Source: Oryzias latipes (lineage: Eukaryota; Chordata; Actinopteri; Beloniformes; Adrianichthyidae). From it: a DNA stretch of 64,000 nt. Position numbers and translations under genes: made by a program. The DNA lies in NCBI RefSeq assembly GCF_002234675.1, contig NC_019871.2:16524331-16588330 (forward strand), read 5' to 3'. Position 1 is the first letter of the stretch, and every line of letters starts with the position of its first letter. The notes beneath the pieces were generated by a model. It did not search any database and was not told the origin of the DNA. It was given only the letters and a program-made list of their open reading frames with translations. Positions 47,366 to 61,690 of this stretch are shown here, piece by piece.

Positions 47366-50300
47366 TCACTGCAGCGGCGAGGCCTTCAGCGGGATCATGA
47401 TCCGAGACTCCATGTGCTGTATGAGAGGCACTGCAGGGAAGGCGTAATGTGTGGATGTCAAGGTGACAAACACAGAAAGTGCTTTTCCAAACGTTTTTCT
47501 TGTCAAAGCAGTTGATTTGTGCTCACCTGTGTAATACACAGCCTCATGCCAGCCCTCCTGGTGCCAGGCGCCGTTTCTCGTCTCTTCACGGGACTGCAGG
47601 TCTTCATAAGCTGCAGCCACAAAGTAACGTTTATAGGAAAAGTCACAGCATACTTAATCGACCTTTCTTTTTTGTAATCTCAAAACCACGATGAATTATC
47701 TGATTAAGTATGAAGACAGATGTTTTTTCCATTGATCAGTTTTGCAGCAACACTATTTTGGCCTCAATTTACAGCTAAATGAGACAAAGAAGTTACTCAG
47801 GGCAAAGAAAACTGAGAATGGGAGAAACTTTAGACCCAGAGAAGCTGATAATTATTGAGGTTCAATAGCTAATTAATAATTAACAAATAAATGGACGTTT
47901 TGGTGTGTTTCATAAAAAGTTGACCAAAATTTGATCAAATATTTGAAATGTCCCCGGAGACTAAATGTGGTTTCCACACAAACCCGGCGGGGTTCAGTTA
48001 AAAAACTCACTTATGGATATAATTAAGGGAATATGTAAGGGGTTGAACTCTGAAATGCACAAAAGAAAAGGCTGAAAAAAATGTCATAAAATTCATTTAA
48101 TTAACATTGTAGTTGATTGAAAGTGTGATTCTTTTTTAAATCTCAATTTATGGATGACTTGAGATGACAAAAAAAGCACAACTTGTCTACAAAAGGAGTT
48201 CATGAAACAGGTGATGGAGTTGAGCACGATCTCATGGAGCACTAGCATAGAGTCGTACCCCAGAGGTGATGGACCATGTAGAGATCACCGATCTGTGAGA
48301 AAAAGCCTCCGACCGCCTCTTTGTTACGCTGCCGGTGACGGATCCCTCGGGCCCTGCAAACAGCAACTTCAGTGTTGGAAAAAACAACAATAAAAACGAT
48401 AAAGAAATACTCAGAAATGGAGTTTTAAACTCCAATTCTTTTATATATATCCACCATCATGAGGAAAATACTCTGAGAACATGTTAAAAACAGGATCATT
48501 GAGTCATTAAGCAGTCCTCGTCTGTTAGCCTCACTTTTTCATGTTTTTAGGACTTTAGTCCTCAGCAACAATTTGCTAAAATTGCTGTCTTGATATACAA
48601 GACTACAGATGACAGCAATAATTATAAACATAAGTAAAATAAAACAAAGGGAAAGAGAAAACTACACTCCTCCAAAAGAGGTATTTTTGTAAAAGGATTG
48701 CCCCGTCCACCTCAAACAGTTGTTTAAAAATGAGTCCCATTCCTCTCCTCTTTTGATCTATTGTAAAAGCGATCCCAGTGGTCTTTTAATTAGGATTATT
48801 TCATTTTTAGCCAAAAAACAAAAACAAAAAACGGTAGTTTTCCAGGACATAGTTTCTGTGGGGCGGCAGGAGTTCATCAGAAATTCATCTCAGAGTTGTG
48901 ATCGGGACTGTTGGCACAGAAGTAAGCCTCCGCTGATTTCCCATCATCCCTCTGCTTACACTCCCTCCCAGAACAATGGTGAGCCATGTCAGAGCTTTCC
49001 ACCTGTACAGTTTTGAGCCGGATGCCAGTTCAAAGACGTACGTGGATCCATTTGTCTGCAAGTGGAGCAGAAAGGAGCGGAGCGGGGAGTTTAAGCTTGT
49101 CTATTGTAGTTTGTACAGAACAAATACAATATTTTTCCAAAGGGCAATTTTTTGTTTGCTCCCGATTCACAACAATTTGAATAAAGCAATAGTCAGAGAT
49201 GCAACTTTGAGCTGAATCTTCCTGTATGTCCTCCATCATCTAAAGAAATCTCACAAGAACATTTTAACCCAAAATTACACTTCTGAGCATGTCTTTATTC
49301 AAACTGTGGTGAATCCAGAGTAGACGAAAAATACTGTTTGTATAAGATTGTATTTGTAGTACGATGGGCGGACCACAGGCTCCCTGCTGCGCTCCATTCT
49401 GATGCATCTTCTTGAAGACAAATAGATCCATTCACGTCTTCATTTTCCTCGTCTGAGCCGCTATCTGGCTCCAAACTGAACGGCGCGAAAGCTCCAATAT
49501 CGCTCACCATTCATGTTGCACCGCTAAAGTTAGGTTGGGGGTCTGAGGGGCTGTAAGCTAGGGAGAAAGTGTGTAAACAGATAGCTGGGTTATGGGTGGC
49601 GGTTATGGGGGAAGGGTTGCTCTGCAGCAACGGTCCAGACCACATCTCAGATGAACTCCTGCTGCTCTGCAGAAACTATGTCCTAGAAAGCAACACAGGT
49701 TTTTAGTGTTTGCCTAAAAAACATCCTAATCATGATTAAAAGATCACTGAGAAGGATTTTACACTAGAACAAAAGGAAGTGGGACTTTAAAGAATCTATT
49801 TTATTTTTCACGTGAATCCATCCTAACTGACACACACACAGATCTGTAACCAGTCTAAATCAACCATCATGCTCACAGGTATACACTACTTCACGTTTTA
49901 ATCTAGGTTGAAGTGCAAGGGAGCGGGGTATCAAACCTAGAGCCTGGGTGGAATGGCTCCTGGGATGAGAGCGGTTTCAGGTAGTGCAACTGTTCTGTGA
50001 CTACAGTCTAATGCAATCCAATCTAATGAAATCAGGCTGGCTTACCAGTAATTACCCCACTCGATCATGGTTCCTGGCTGCAGGGGGGAGAGCACAAAGT
50101 TATTTATGACAATGAAAACCGCCCAGAAGAAAGCTTTCCAATCTTCCCTCTAGTTTCCAGGTCAAATATGTCACTACAGATAAATGGGAGAGGCATAACC
50201 CTGGTGGTTTGTCATCGCAGATAAGTTGCAATAACAAGAACATCCAGAAAGTTTGGTTCACTGGAGCATGAAGAATGCTGCTCTTCAGGTGTGACATCAG

Positions 50301-52216
50301 ACAAAAAGGATGCATTCATGATATATGATCATGGATCATATGCTGAGAAACATCTCTAAGCTAGGAGTAGATGACGACACAAAACACTTGATTTTCTGAC
50401 AAAGCTGACATCCCAGCCAGGGATATTATAAACAGGCATTGGGTTATATTTTTACTTAGTTTAAATTGCAATTTGCCAACAAAACTTGCTAAAAAAAAGC
50501 TGGTAAGTCGATTCTGTCCAGATTGCGCAATAACGTTTTGGATACAAATTCCCAACATAAAAAAGCCAAGAAAAAGGCATTCTGAAACAAGTTTATAGGT
50601 ACACGGTGTATCTGATATTTAAATGCAAAAGTAACCAGAATAAAATCATCACATTTTACACGTCTTATGCTTAATACAACATTATTTTTTTTTTAGCTGA
50701 ACTACAGTAATCATAAAAGCACTTTCAAGGTTCAGTTTGGCTCTGGAGACTTTGAAGAACAACTTAATCCACACAACATGTCTGTTATGGATAAAAAGGA
50801 ACAAACTAAGCAAAATGTGTAACATTTAGTACTTTGAGAACCTAGTAGAACTTTGTGTTCAAGTGAAACAATAAAACAGGATGATGGGTAATTCTCATTC
50901 CTTGAAAATATGACTATCGTTTCAACAATTCTCAGAAAAATTGGACACGCAAATGAACTAACTGATCAAATGTTTTTGCAATGGATTCATTTAGTAAATT
51001 TAAGCAAAGCCTGTTTTCTATTGTTCTAAATAACTGAACTGGATCCCAAAAAAACCATTTCAAGAAAATCTTTATTATTCTGTGTTGATAAATAAATGAT
51101 AACTGTGCGATATGGAGAGTGCAGATGCAGACAGAAAAACAGATTTGTATTGAATGCAGTATGTCATAAACGGTATGTTACTCACCCTGAGCTGGTAAGA
51201 CCTGAGCTCATAGATGTTGGGTCCTTCTCTGGGAACAGGCTCATTCCAGAAGCTGAACTCCAGCAGAAGCTGATTCCTGCGGGACAGCAGCATCTTTCCT
51301 CGCTCCTTCCTGTAGGCAGTGAACTCCTGGCACGGAGTGACGAGCAATCAATAGGTCTTCTCCAGCTGTTTTCCAACAATACAGCAATAAACGGGAATGG
51401 TAGCATGCTGGCTACCTTGTTCTGTCTGAGTTTGTTCATCACTTCTGTTAGGGCTGGATATCCTCCTCTGTAACGCCACAGATGGACTGGAAGAAGAGCG
51501 TCTCATAAATGCAGCAGCTCATAAAATTTCTGGGTATAAATGGAGCTCCGCTGTTAGATTTTCTGTTGTCCAGGGAAATAAAAGCTCTAAAATCACATTT
51601 TAGCAACTGATTTTCATTTATCTGTATGAAAATTAATATGCAGTATGACTGGAAGCAAATCTTATGCTGCAGATATGAGTTGATGTCAGTAATCCTACCA
51701 GCCTGGTCTTGTTCTCCATACCAGGTATTCCAGGTTCCCACCAGCTCACAGGGGTAGTACTTATCAGCATGAATGGTTGGCAAAACGTCCTCGCTGGGAT
51801 GAACAGGAGACCAGTTTGACCAAACATTAAAAAAGATTAGATTTATAATTGATTTTTAACATTAACAACACATTCAGGCTGCTTCCAAACTACTTCTGAC
51901 CACACGGGAGAAGATTTAACTCACCAAAGTTTGTTGTACGCATCCAGGCACTCAGGTTTGACATTATGGACTGAAAGTAGAAATAATTTGACCTCACAGG
52001 AGATGCTGCAGTTGTCAATCAAGGCTTTTGACAAACTTACACTGAATTTTGTAGAGGTTGCTCTCCTCGTTTTTGGTCAGGAGGTTGGCGTGTGCGTCTT
52101 TTCTGGGATCTACTTTCCTGACAAACAGGGATTTGAACCAGCTGTCCTCACTGCACGCGTGGCTGGATGCTGTGAAGCCTCTAGAGACACAAAGAAGCCG
52201 TCATGAGCGGGCGGGC

Positions 52217-52247
<31 letters not shown>

Positions 52248-53245
52248 GATGGATGGATGGATGGATGGATGGATGGATGGATGGATGGATGGAGATGGAT
52301 GGATGGATGGATGGATGGATGGATGGATCTTCTGCTACCAAGAAGCAGAAGAGCTCAGTTAAAAGAAAAAAGTTTTTTGCAAAGGATAATATCACAATAA
52401 AGTGGAAACATATCAAAGTACCAACGATTACATTAAAAAAAAAGAATAAACTAAAACAAGTTAATGTATTGGAAAAACTGACTGCATTCCTTATTATTGA
52501 GGTAAATGCTTTTAACGAGAAATCGAACATAAGAATATTTAAGTTAAATGAATATTTTACATGCTTGGAGACATGATGTACCCAAACATGACAATGGATC
52601 CATAAACTAACAACTGAATGGAAGACAGATCAATAAAGACATTTGATATTTAAATTATTTTTGTTTCCGTTTTTACCTCCTGTCGTTGTCCTTTTTTATT
52701 TGTTTTGTTTGTTTATGGTGTGTGGTAACAGTTCATTGGTTTTGCTTTGTTTGTACAATTGAAATTTTAATAATTTTAATAAAGTTATCAAAAAAACGTT
52801 ATGTTTGAAGAACACCAAATTTGTGAAATTACTATTATTATTTAGCAAAACTCATTAAAATAAGAAACTGACCTTGAAGATTGGCAGTGTTCTCCAACAA
52901 TAGGTGACAGAAAGTCACAATATTTTTTCACTACCAATATCACATCTGCGCTAGACATATTGGGGTGATTTAATAAAAAAGACGTCAAGTAAAAAGATTT
53001 AAGCTAAAAGAGCCAAATGTTGTCTACGACTAGCTGCTAGCTGGTGGTGACAAGCTAGCTCTTAAAAAAACGAACAAAAACTATATTCAGCAGCCAGCAT
53101 CAAACATTACGGAGATTCTACTGAAACACCAAGGTAAAACCACCCACCTGACCCAAAATACGTGCTGTCCGGCTGTGTGCGCCCCATTCTTGGCCGGACC
53201 AACCCCCCTGCAGACTTTCTGAAGGACTCCCGTCGCCATCTTCAT
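47366..53245 (-). CDS. nipsnap2: NipSnap homologue 2 (GBAS), mitochondrial
   Basis: Ten exons on the minus strand (53245-53148, 52150-52041, 51970-51925, 51793-51699, 51486-51416, 51326-51186, 50077-50046, 48353-48259, 47610-47527, 47430-47366) give 278 aa (human 286). The first exon encodes [16 protein letters not shown]..., a basic mitochondrial presequence. The second ATG, three bases after the first codon, has the better context (AAGATGG). Conserved blocks: [90 protein letters not shown], and the end [14 protein letters not shown]. The two NIPSNAP domains are dimeric alpha-beta barrels. The family acts in mitochondria and marks damaged ones for mitophagy with NIPSNAP1. Intron 7 (48354-50045) carries an inverted pair of repeat family A. 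Confidence 0.96.
48760..49265 (+). repeat. Repeat family A, copy 3
   Basis: Plus-strand blocks: GATCTATTGTAAAAGCGATC, CCAGGACATAGTTTCTGTGG, ...CTCCCTCCCAGAACAATGGT, then a short frame beginning [20 protein letters not shown], then CAATTTGAATAAAGCAAT (AATAAA). It runs tail to tail into copy 4. Confidence 0.75.
49266..49790 (-). repeat. Repeat family A, copy 4 (best preserved)
   Basis: Minus strand: TTCTAGGACATAGTTTCTGC, ...AGCTTACAGCCCCTCAGACC, then ATG at about 49510 opening a 71-codon frame that starts [20 protein letters not shown] and continues with the acidic EENEDVNGS, then AGTTTGAATAAAGACATG (AATAAA). With copy 3 it forms a 1-kb imperfect palindrome within a nipsnap2 intron. Confidence 0.75.
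52208..52328. repeat. (GGAT)n microsatellite
   Basis: GGAT units with occasional GGAGAT interruptions, preceded by GCGGGCGGGCGG, lie in nipsnap2 intron 1. The WMDG-repeat frames are artefacts. Confidence 0.95.
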
Positions 53246-53271
53246 CTGAGCTCAGGAAGTACCAAAGCTGA

Positions 53272-53286
53272 CCACCAGGTGGCGGC
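53272..53286. promoter_or_regulatory. CTCF-like motif at the nipsnap2 promoter
   Basis: CCACCAGGTGGCGGC fits the CTCF core and lies 27 bp upstream of the nipsnap2 start codon, at the boundary between the gene cluster and 10.7 kb without genes. The near-palindromic CCACCAGGTGG could also be read as an E-box-type CAGGTG. Confidence 0.45.
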
Positions 53287-54110
53287 AAAGCACCAAACCA
53301 CCTCGTTTACAGCAGCAATGCATCTTTCAGTGAGATTGTGGAAATAAATGGCTAAATCTACCCAATAATTTTTTTAAATTACACTGTAACATTCTTATGC
53401 ACAAAATTTCAGACAGGTTAGATATTTGATAATATTTGAGTACGATCTAATTCAGTTCTTTTGAACATTCAGATAACAGAGAACATTCAGCCCCCCCCCC
53501 CCCCCCCCCCCCCCCCCCAAAAAAAAAGAACATGTCTGGCAATGATTTTCTGGCCCCTTGAGGATTCTAAAAGCAGATATTATTTCCAGCTAAAGTTATT
53601 GCATTATCTCCAAAACAACCCTGCCAACAACAGCCAGTTTAGTCAGATAATAGCAGCCTTCAAAAATTCAAATTAAAGCTTCATCATGCCAAAGAAAAAC
53701 AAATGCATAAATGGGATCAGACATTCATATATTTCTTGTGTCCAGGCCTATTTAACAGAATTGGAAAACAGCCGTTCTATATTGTACAAAAGCCAAATTC
53801 TTGCAAAAGTAATGGGCACTACATCATCTGCTAGTGGGCCAACCGACGTCTTGTCATGGACATAATTCAAATGCCAGAACACATGATGGCATGTGTACTA
53901 ATGTTGCACATACGATAGCAAACTTGCAGATGTCAAGAGTATCATTAAAAATGAACATTTTTGACAGACAATGGACAATGTGGTTTTATTATCACTATCC
54001 TTTTTAAAGAAATAGGCCTACAAGAATAAAAAGCATTGCAAAACATTGTCTGCAAATGGTATAACACAATGGCTCCATGGTAAAAGAGCCAAACAACAAA
54101 TGTGTGTAAT
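53287..54110. other. Intergenic, no gene seen
   Basis: AT-rich DNA with a poly(C) run of 28 at 53491-53518 followed by poly(A). No exon or known transposon is recognised. Confidence 0.5.
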
Positions 54111-54111
54111 C

Positions 54112-54330
54112 CATTCATTCATTCATTCATTCATTCATTCATTCATTCATTCATTCATTCATTCATTCATTCATTCATTCATTCATTCATTCATTCATTC
54201 ATTTATTCATTCGTTCATCTTCTAAACCCGTTCTGTCCTTTTCGGGGTCACGGGGCTGCCTGAGCCTACAGTATTCGTAGGCGTTGGCAGAGGAAAACCT
54301 GGAAAGTCTGTCGCAGGGCAATGTTTGTAA
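54112..54330 (-). repeat. (ATTC)n tail plus LINE-tail-like repeat
   Basis: About 25 ATTC units (54112-54215) run into CATCTTCTAAACCCGTTCTG, CTTTTCGGGGTCACGGGGCT and CTGTCGCAGGGCA. On the minus strand this is the same fish repeat as at 39283-39540, followed by its (GAAT)n tail. The microsatellite therefore arose from the tail of the element. Confidence 0.7.
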
Positions 54331-54334
54331 GCAA

Positions 54335-54440
54335 CCTGTATAGCACTTTTCTACTTTCGAAGGCCCAAAGCGCTTTACAGTCGCAGTCCCATTCACGCAT
54401 TTACACACACATTCACACACACATTCACACAATGATGGCG
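54335..54440 (+). repeat. Fragment of the CTTTACAGTCACA repeat family
   Basis: GTATAGCACTTTTCTACTTT, GGCCCAAAGCGCTTTACAGT and CCCATTCACGCATTTACACA match the family seen at 3210-3475. It is joined to an AT palindrome array on its right. Confidence 0.6.
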
Positions 54441-54455
54441 ACTGTGCTGCCGTTG

Positions 54456-54575
54456 CATATATATATGCAACATATATATATATGCAACATATATATATGT
54501 TGCATATATATATGTGCAACATATATATGTATATATATATACATATATGTATATATATATATATGTGTATATAAT
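54456..54575. repeat. AT-rich array of GCAACATATATAT units in both orientations
   Basis: Four to five TTGCATATATATAT / ATATATATGCAAC modules alternate in orientation, followed by (AT)n with GTATAC steps. Almost the whole stretch is self-complementary, so it can extrude cruciforms, and both strands give matching ICNIYIC-type frames. Confidence 0.85.
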
Positions 54576-57384
<2,809 letters not shown>

Positions 57385-58481
57385 TGACTTTATTAATCCC
57401 ACAATGGGGAAATTTCATTTATAAACCACATTCAGGAATAATCTATACAATATAACATCTAAAAAGGACATCAAAAACGACATTCATAATTAATTATTAA
57501 AAACTATTGTGAAAATCATTATGAAAATTATTATTAAAATTATCATCAAAAAATGAGATTCGTATTAAATAAATAAATATTAAATATTAAATAAATAAAT
57601 ACAGCTGTGAAAGTGTCATAAAACATGTTGTCAACTGCAAAACACGTGATCAACTGTAAAAGACATGTAAAAACTTTTTTTTTCTTTTTGTCACACAAAA
57701 CGCAACATGATGCCTTCCCTAAAAACTCTGAGAGCAACTTTAGACTTTTACACATGACCCTCAGCTAAATGTTTTGTCATCTAATGTATTTTAGTATTGA
57801 AGTATTCACAACTTGCGTCTTGACATATGTCCTGTGCATGACACATTCCAAGCATTCTAATACTTGCTCATGTTTCTGCCTCTTTTCCTTCTTTAGAAAG
57901 TCCAGGGCATGTCAGAATTTCTCAGGCTTTTCTTGTGATGCATTGAATTCTTCTAAACTATGCCTTCAAGAAGGGCAGCTGGGAAAACAGCTAATAAGAA
58001 TCATTTACAGAGAGGGAGTTTAAAAAAATAATAATATTTTTAAAAGACCATGCTTTACCCTTGCAGCTTAGCCACCTATCCCACTCTCACATGCAGGGTG
58101 GATCTTCTGCAAATTGAATATCTACGGGCCAAATCATCTAAGCAGCTGTTTTTGCTGTTTTCATCTCTCCTTTTATTATTTTTGGCTCGTGATTCATGTA
58201 TACACGGGTAAGAGCTCTCCAAGAATGCTCTCGGAAGTATGAGAAAATACTTTGAACATTAAATTTACAGTTCCAAACCTTATCTGTTCTGGGCACCGCT
58301 TTGATTGAAAGCAACTCCAGGTTTACTGTGGCACTGAAATATTTAAAGTCAGCTGAAAGCAGAGTCATTCCCAAGAATGTGTCTGTGTTTATGTTAAAAT
58401 AACTTACAGTGATATATTGCTGATACGAAAAAGTTCTCAGTGAATTCTAACTTCTCTGTAGCTGTTAATTAAAGGAAAGTA
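57385..58481. other. Intergenic, no gene seen
   Basis: Apart from the retroelement tail at 57385-57420, nothing is recognised. Short open frames lack splice context and known similarity. Confidence 0.45.
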
Positions 58482-58515
58482 AAAATAAAGGAAAGTATTT
58501 ACTTTCCTTTATTTT
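58482..58515. repeat. Perfect 34-bp palindrome
   Basis: AAAATAAAGGAAAGTA and its exact reverse complement are separated by TT. It is a second short perfect palindrome of the type found at 7847-7890, with unrelated sequence. Confidence 0.9.
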
Positions 58516-58737
58516 CCCACTGATCCAGGGAAGGCAAATGTTTGCAAAAGAATACATGTCAGTCAGGCCATTGCATAACCCTCTTCCTTTGTCAAAAATG
58601 TGACATAGCAAAATGTTTTAACCTGTTTTACCTGTACTCTCTTTTTTGTTGCCATGTTTATAGATTACAGCCTCAATAAAGCTAAATTTACATTTACATT
58701 TTGCAATGATGAATGATGAAGTGTGAATTTCCGCTCT

Positions 58738-58800
58738 GACCAGTGGCAGACCCGGCAGTTTGGGAGGCCCTATCTATAGGGTAAAATGTCCATCTTCACC
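58738..58800. repeat. Possible DNA-transposon end (CAGTGGCAGACCCGG)
   Basis: CAGTGGCAGACCCGGCAGTT and GGGAGGCCCTATCT resemble the ends of hAT-type or similar fish elements, and GGGGCC-rich DNA recurs near 59828-59860. I could not match the two as inverted repeats. Confidence 0.3.
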
Positions 58801-59039
58801 AGTCTAATTTTAGACAGCATTAATATCAACAATCCAAATGTTTTGAAAAGCATCTAAAAAGAAAATGGCCATTTGTTAAAGCAGTGTATATGATTTACAT
58901 TATTTTTTCTTAGACAAAAATATAGACTTTATTGTATACTCTGATTTGTTACCTAATCACTTTATAGAAGGAAAAAAGTAAGGTCTTACATCTTTTCTTT
59001 GATTTGTCAGGTTTTACTAAAGAAGACAAAAAAAACAAA

Positions 59040-59640
59040 ATATCCCACTTTAATTAAAATCGTGTTCTTTTGGTGTTTTTAGCGTGTTATTGTGGCATTT
59101 TTCTCACGATGGAGGACGTATGTAAAGAAACTTAAGATTAAGATTGCATTTCTAAGTAATTCTTTATTCAAATAGTTGAAAATCAGGAGTAAACAAAAAA
59201 AAATATTGTTGGAAAAAGCTTGCAGAAGTGACGTAGTAGGACCTACTTGGGCAGGCCACAAGGTCCCTGCTCCTCTCCATTCTGATGCATCCACTGGTAA
59301 ACGACTAGATCCATGAATGTCTTCATTTTCTTCATCCGATCTGGCTAAAGACTGCACAGCGGGATAGCTTCAATATTGCTCGCCATTTTTGTTGCACCAC
59401 AAATTTTAAGTTGAGGGTGTGAGGGGCTGTAAGAGTGCGTAAAAAAAGTGATGATGGGAAATGGGAGCAGGCTAACTCCGCAGCAACAGTCCCGTCCACA
59501 GCTCAAAGTTCAATTTCTAGTGAACTACTGCTGCTCTGCAGAAAATAGGTGCTATTTGGATTTTGGATAAAATGCCATTATCAAACATTAAAAAACAAAA
59601 AACACTGGGAACACTGAAAATAGATAAAAGGAGGATTGAG
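59040..59640 (-). repeat. Repeat family A, copy 5
   Basis: Minus strand: TTTCTGCAGAGCAGCAGTAG, ...CTTACAGCCCCTCACACCCT, ATG with the acidic segment SLARSDEENEDIHGSSRLPV and DASEWRGAGTLWPAQ, then TTTGAATAAAGAATTACT (AATAAA), then CCTCCATCGTGAGAAAAATG. Compared with copy 4 the frame is shifted just after the start, while SDEENED and DASEW are shared. Confidence 0.75.
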
Positions 59641-59676
59641 TGGAACTTAATAATATAACTTAAATATATATTCTGG

Positions 59677-59678
<2 letters not shown>

Positions 59679-59752
<74 letters not shown>
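59679..59752. repeat. (AT)n microsatellite
   Basis: An uninterrupted AT tract of 74 bp, immediately beyond the right edge of repeat family A copy 5. Confidence 0.95.
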
Positions 59753-59756
<4 letters not shown>

Positions 59757-61025
59757 AAAACTAAATAATATAATAATAATAATGGGTGTGGAAATTATTT
59801 TATTATTTTATGCAAGTGTTCTGCTCGGGGGCCACCGGCGTTGGAGGGGGCCCCAGGCTTTTTCCCACCTTTTCCTAAGTGTAGGGCTGTCTTATTATGT
59901 GACTTACGTTTTTTACTTTAGCCTGGAATGAAAAAAAAACTAAAAACGTGCAGTTCACATTTTATCTGAAACTGATGATCTTACTTAAGGAGCCTTAAAA
60001 CGGAGGAAATAAACCATTTTTTGTTGAGGCAGAAAAAGGTGACACACAGGACTGTGTGTTGAAATGCTATAAACAAAAGACATGCTTTCGGACTTGGTGA
60101 AATATCTTTCTCTACTAAATCATCAATTCAAAGCAGCCATGATTGATTTCTAAAGGAAGCCAATCACTTTTGTGTCTGTAAATAAAAAAGGTAACATCTG
60201 GGGTTTAACCTCGTCTTTATATGAAACATGAGTCTCTTATGTCAGCATAGTATTGAGCACAGTCCCCGATATAATTTGATATGTTTCATCATAAATTATC
60301 CTTCCATCAGCCTTCAAAAAGGACAGAAAGGGGGTCCTGGGAAATCAAGGAATTCAGCAAACTTACTGAGGCATTTCATGACGCAAGGCATTTTTCTGTA
60401 ACGTTGTATTTCTTCCTTCTACAGTCAAGTGACTCAAAATTGAGTGCCTGAAGGCTGATATTAAAGCTTGAGAGAAACCCGAGCAAAGCCGCCTTGTTCC
60501 ACGTGTTCTATCACCTAAGAGTGGTCTGGAAACAATTTGACCTTTGCATCAAACCTGAAGACGCACAGCAATGTGTTCACGGAGTGCAGGAGTGTTTTTC
60601 TCATACATCACAGGCCTTTCCTCAAGGTCAGTCAGAGTGGGTTGACTTCCCTCTGGGTGAATCTGATGGAAGGCCTTCTTTTCAGTGTGCATTCTGGTCA
60701 CATCTTTGCACTCACTCACCAAAGCTTTACACAAAAGACATTACATCAGGGCATTCAAATATTTGTAAGAATGTTATAAATACCTAAAATAAAATAGCTC
60801 AATTCAGTGAGTGTATTGAACCAGAAGGCCTGGAGCTACAGCTGTCATTTAGTCAGGAAAGTCTGCCATTTAGTTTCCATATTGTTATTTTTCCCTCAAG
60901 ATCCCACATGGCTGAATAATATTGTTTTTATTACCGTGGTGACCTCATGTTCCCAGGTGGATGAGAGAAGTATTGATCAGAGCAAATTATTTGGAAGAGG
61001 TTGATTTTACAGATGGGAGTCTCAT
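59753..61025. other. Intergenic, no gene seen
   Basis: The stretch near 60490-60780 has overlapping open frames on both strands but no splice signals or family likeness. A GGGGCCACC...GGGGGCCCC segment at 59828-59860 looks like a transposon-end fragment. Confidence 0.4.
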
Positions 61026-61190
61026 TGTCATGGTGCAGGGTGGCTCGAGAGCCGGTTGGACCCAGACGCAGAGGTGGAGGCATGAGGATCAGAGTCTAGA
61101 GGGTTTAATGAACAAACAAAAGGCGCTGCAGAGCAGGATGACAAAACTAAACAAAAACTCACTGTGGCGTGGCGAGGCATCAAATCCATC
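61026..61190 (-). mobile_element. Gypsy-type LTR fragment
   Basis: The left edge is TGTCATGGTGCAGGGTGG. On the minus strand the piece reads toward its 3' edge as ...GTTCATTAAACCCTCTAGAC, ...CTCTGCGTCTGGGTCC, ...CACCATGACA, a layout very like fish Ty3/gypsy LTR ends and like the solo LTR at 42861. Only about 165 bp remains, next to a decayed Tc1-like element. It is a fossil fragment without internal genes. Confidence 0.55.
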
Positions 61191-61199
61191 AAAATGAAG

Positions 61200-61690
61200 T
61201 ATTTTCATTACGATGTGTCCATCTTCAACACTTTAATAGTGTGGGCATGAGTCAAAATCCTGCTGGAAGATGAGATCTGCATCTCCGCACAGATTTTTGC
61301 GGAATCACAAAGTCCTCTAAAACATTTTTGTAGACTGCTGCAGGGATTTTGGATTGAAGGAAGCCAATTTTATCAATGCTGGCACTGGGCATTGCAGCCC
61401 AAATCATGACTGACTAGATATTTCATACTGGAATTCAAGCAGCTTGAGTCCTAGCCCGTGTCTCGAATTGGTCTGAATGTTGTGCTTTTTGACGCTCCCG
61501 CCCTTATCCCACCCTTTCTGGATGTTTCTTTTGTTGGAGCCCACATTTTCCCTTCCATTTGATTTACCGTTGATCTGCTTGGACACAGCACTCTGTGAAC
61601 AGCCAGCCTCCGTAGCCATGAACTTTAGTGGCTTATCCAGACTATAAAGGGGATCAGTGATGGTCTTCTGGCTGGTTGCTGTCGGAAATC
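61200..61690 (-). pseudogene. Decayed Tc1-like transposase
   Basis: On the minus strand an N-terminal piece (MATEAGCSQSAVSKQINGKS at 61619-61560) has the helix-turn-helix typical of Tc1 transposases (GCSQSAVSKHINGK). A downstream piece (ASIDKIGFLQSKIPAAVYKN, then VLEDFVIPQKS, then CRSHLPAGF) matches the C-terminal catalytic region up to the usual FQQD position. The section between is largely lost, frames differ, and stops are present. It is a different Tc1 lineage from the one in phkg1 intron 5. Confidence 0.7.

Noticed and set aside
52058-52576. 172-codon frame with WMDG repeats
   Set aside because: It joins part of an antisense nipsnap2 exon to the (GGAT)n tract; no gene.
60494-60787. 97-codon plus-strand frame
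   Set aside because: Overlapping frames on both strands, no splice sites, no known similarity.
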